In this document: positions 20,658-21,688 of the stretch, piece by piece
Layout of the letters: each line of letters starts with the position of its first letter
How positions within the stretch are numbered: the first letter of the stretch is position 1
Source of the DNA: Actinomycetales bacterium
Lineage (GTDB): Bacteria; Actinomycetota; Actinomycetes; Actinomycetales; JAHECE01
Length of the DNA stretch: 21,688 nucleotides
Assembly (NCBI GenBank): GCA_024641895.1
Contig: JAHECE010000012.1
Span: 1-21,688, forward strand
Direction: 5' to 3'
Notes under the pieces: generated by a model
What the model was told of the DNA's origin: nothing
Databases searched by the model: none
What the model saw: the letters and a program-made list of their open reading frames with translations, nothing else
Made by a program: the position numbers and the translations under genes

Positions 20658-21293
20658 TCAGACGACGCCGTAGAGGCGGTCGCCGGCGTCGCCGAGCCCG
20701 GGCACGATGTAGCCCTTCTCGTCGAGGCGCTCGTCGACGGACGCGGTGACGATCGCGACGTCGTCGCGGCCGCCGAACGTCGTCGACAGCAGCGAGAGGC
20801 CCTCCGGGGCGGCCAGCAGGCAGATCACGGTCACGTTGCGCGCCCCGCGCTCGAGCAGGTAGGTGATGCCGGCGATCAAGGTGCCGCCGGTCGCCAGCAT
20901 CGGGTCGAGCATGAAGCACTCGCGGCCCGCGACGTCCTCAGGCAGGCGGCGCGCATAGGTGATGGTCTGCAGGGTCTCTTCGTCGCGCTGCATGCCGAGG
21001 AAGCCGACCTCCGCGGTGGGCAGCAGCCGCGTCATGCCCTCGAGCATGCCCAGGCCCGCCCGCAGGATCGGGACCACGATCGGCAGGGGCCGGGCGAGAC
21101 GGATGCCGGTGGTCGTCGTGACCGGCGTCCGCACCTCCACCGATTCCGTCCGGATGGACCGGGTGGCCTCGTAGGCCAGCAGGGTGACGAGCTCCTCGAC
21201 GAGCTGTCGGAACGTCGGCTGCGACGTGGCCTCGTCCCGCAGCAGGGTGAGCTTGTGGGCGATCAGGGGATGGTCGGCGACGAAGACGCGCAT
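20658..21293 (-). CDS. upp: Uracil phosphoribosyltransferase
   Basis: 211 aa, standard length. Pyrimidine salvage: uracil + PRPP to UMP + PPi; cytosolic. Seen: N-terminal RVFVADHPLIAHKLTLLRDEATSQPTFRQLVEELVTLLAYEATR, the VVPILRAGLGMLEGM block, the PRPP loop LDPMLATGGTL and the uracil-binding C terminus GYIVPGLGDAGDRLYG. The ATG at 21293 has no Shine-Dalgarno, but TAGGTT (minus strand, 21300-21305) ends exactly 6 nt before it, suggesting a leaderless transcript. Divergent from tadA, a common arrangement in Actinobacteria. Confidence 0.98.
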   Translation of the reverse strand: MRVFVADHPLIAHKLTLLRDEATSQPTFRQLVEELVTLLAYEATRSIRTESVEVRTPVTTTTGIRLARPLPIVVPILRAGLGMLEGMTRLLPTAEVGFLGMQRDEETLQTITYARRLPEDVAGRECFMLDPMLATGGTLIAGITYLLERGARNVTVICLLAAPEGLSLLSTTFGGRDDVAIVTASVDERLDEKGYIVPGLGDAGDRLYGVV

Positions 21294-21299
21294 GCGGCG

Positions 21300-21305
21300 A
21301 ACCTA
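21300..21305 (-). promoter_or_regulatory. Candidate -10 element of upp (leaderless)
   Basis: TAGGTT on the minus strand, 6 nt before the upp ATG. No convincing -35. Confidence 0.5.
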
Positions 21306-21368
21306 TCCGGTGCGCGAGCGATACGTTCGCGCGCGCCACGCCCCGCGCTGCACCCCGCGAACGACGCG

Positions 21369-21399
21369 TTGCGGGGCGACCGGCCGGAGACGGCAGGAT
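21369..21399 (+). promoter_or_regulatory. Promoter of tadA (leaderless)
   Basis: TTGCGG (21369-21374), 19-bp spacer, CAGGAT (21394-21399), then 6 nt to the GTG at 21406, with no ribosome binding site. The -35 has the same hexamer as the 55-aa gene's promoter. Confidence 0.5.
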
Positions 21400-21405
21400 G
21401 GTCAC

Positions 21406-21688
21406 GTGCGCCACGTCATCCGGCCCGAGCTCGAGCGGTGGATGGACCGTGCCGTCGACGAGGCGCGGCTCGCCCTCGCGACCGGCGACGTCCCGGTCGG
21501 GGCCGTCGTCGTCGACGAGTCGGGCGCCGTCGTCGGGGTCGGCCACAACGCGCGGGAGGCCCACGGCGACCCGACGGCGCACGCCGAGATCGTGGCCCTG
21601 CGCGAGGCAGCCGCTGCACGAGGCTCGTGGCGGCTCGACGACTGCACCCTGGTCGTCACGCTCGAACCCTGCACGATGTGCGCGGGCG
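21406..21688 (+). CDS. tadA: tRNA-specific adenosine deaminase TadA (5' part, runs off the window)
   Basis: First 94 codons. Deaminates A34 to inosine in tRNA-Arg(ACG), needed to read CGN codons. Seen: DVPVGAVVVDESGAVVGVGHN, zinc ligand and proton shuttle H59-A-E61 (DPTAHAEIVALREAA), and the start of the second zinc motif P-C89-T-M-C92-A-G. These are the deaminase family's core and are intact. The GTG at 21406 is the start because it follows a -10 element by 6 nt and precedes the family N terminus; the nearby ATG at 21398 is out of frame. The 3' end lies outside the window. Confidence 0.95.
   Translation, partial: MRHVIRPELERWMDRAVDEARLALATGDVPVGAVVVDESGAVVGVGHNAREAHGDPTAHAEIVALREAAAARGSWRLDDCTLVVTLEPCTMCAG

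Overview
The window is a high-GC, densely packed stretch from an actinobacterium, most likely a Micrococcales member of the Cellulomonas/Actinotalea type. This placement is inference. It rests on GC-rich codon use, many GTG starts, an F420-type nitroreductase, a SAM-IV riboswitch (a class typical of Actinomycetales), an upp/tadA divergent pair, and repeated -10-N6-7-start (leaderless) promoters. No phage, transposon, CRISPR, tRNA or rRNA was seen.

Layout. Bases 1-460 hold no recognisable gene. 461-4203 is a two-gene operon: an FAD amine oxidase-like enzyme overlapping a ThDP 2-oxoacid decarboxylase-like enzyme whose active site is altered. 4261-7317 is a minus-strand run: a DUF6544-like protein, a GyrI-like ligand-binding protein, a 65-aa protein, an F420-type nitroreductase and an Hsp20 chaperone preceded by a perfect CIRCE operator. 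7448-10049 (minus) is an ABC-2 exporter with a duplicated, fused permease. 10272-11846 is a CYTH-CHAD protein, facing a lipoprotein polysaccharide deacetylase (11871-12761, minus). A 55-aa charged protein (12907-13074) shares its stop with an alpha/beta hydrolase that sits behind a two-domain VOC protein (13071-14963, minus). A palindromic operator and a divergent acylphosphatase follow.

The right third is dominated by sulfur metabolism. A SAM-I-type (S-box) riboswitch controls a translationally coupled DUF1737-rhodanese-MetZ operon (15458-17528). After a GH32 fructosidase comes a second, different SAM riboswitch (SAM-IV, about 19148-19258). It leads into a 35-codon Met/Cys-rich leader ORF with a three-fold pentapeptide repeat. 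The leader stop codon lies in the loop of a hairpin whose 3' arm can also pair with a downstream segment. About 180 bp later begins an LLM-class flavin monooxygenase. This stacked SAM-sensing plus Met/Cys-decoding leader is the most interesting object in the window. The window ends with upp (minus) and the 5' part of tadA (plus).

Methionine synthesis through MetZ and probable organosulfur scavenging by the LLM enzyme would both be shut down when SAM is plentiful. The leader peptide could add a second check on charged Cys/Met tRNA. The VOC-hydrolase pair resembles quinone/aromatic-electrophile defence operons. The oxidase-decarboxylase pair looks like a route from an amine or amino acid through a 2-oxo acid to an aldehyde or carboligation product.
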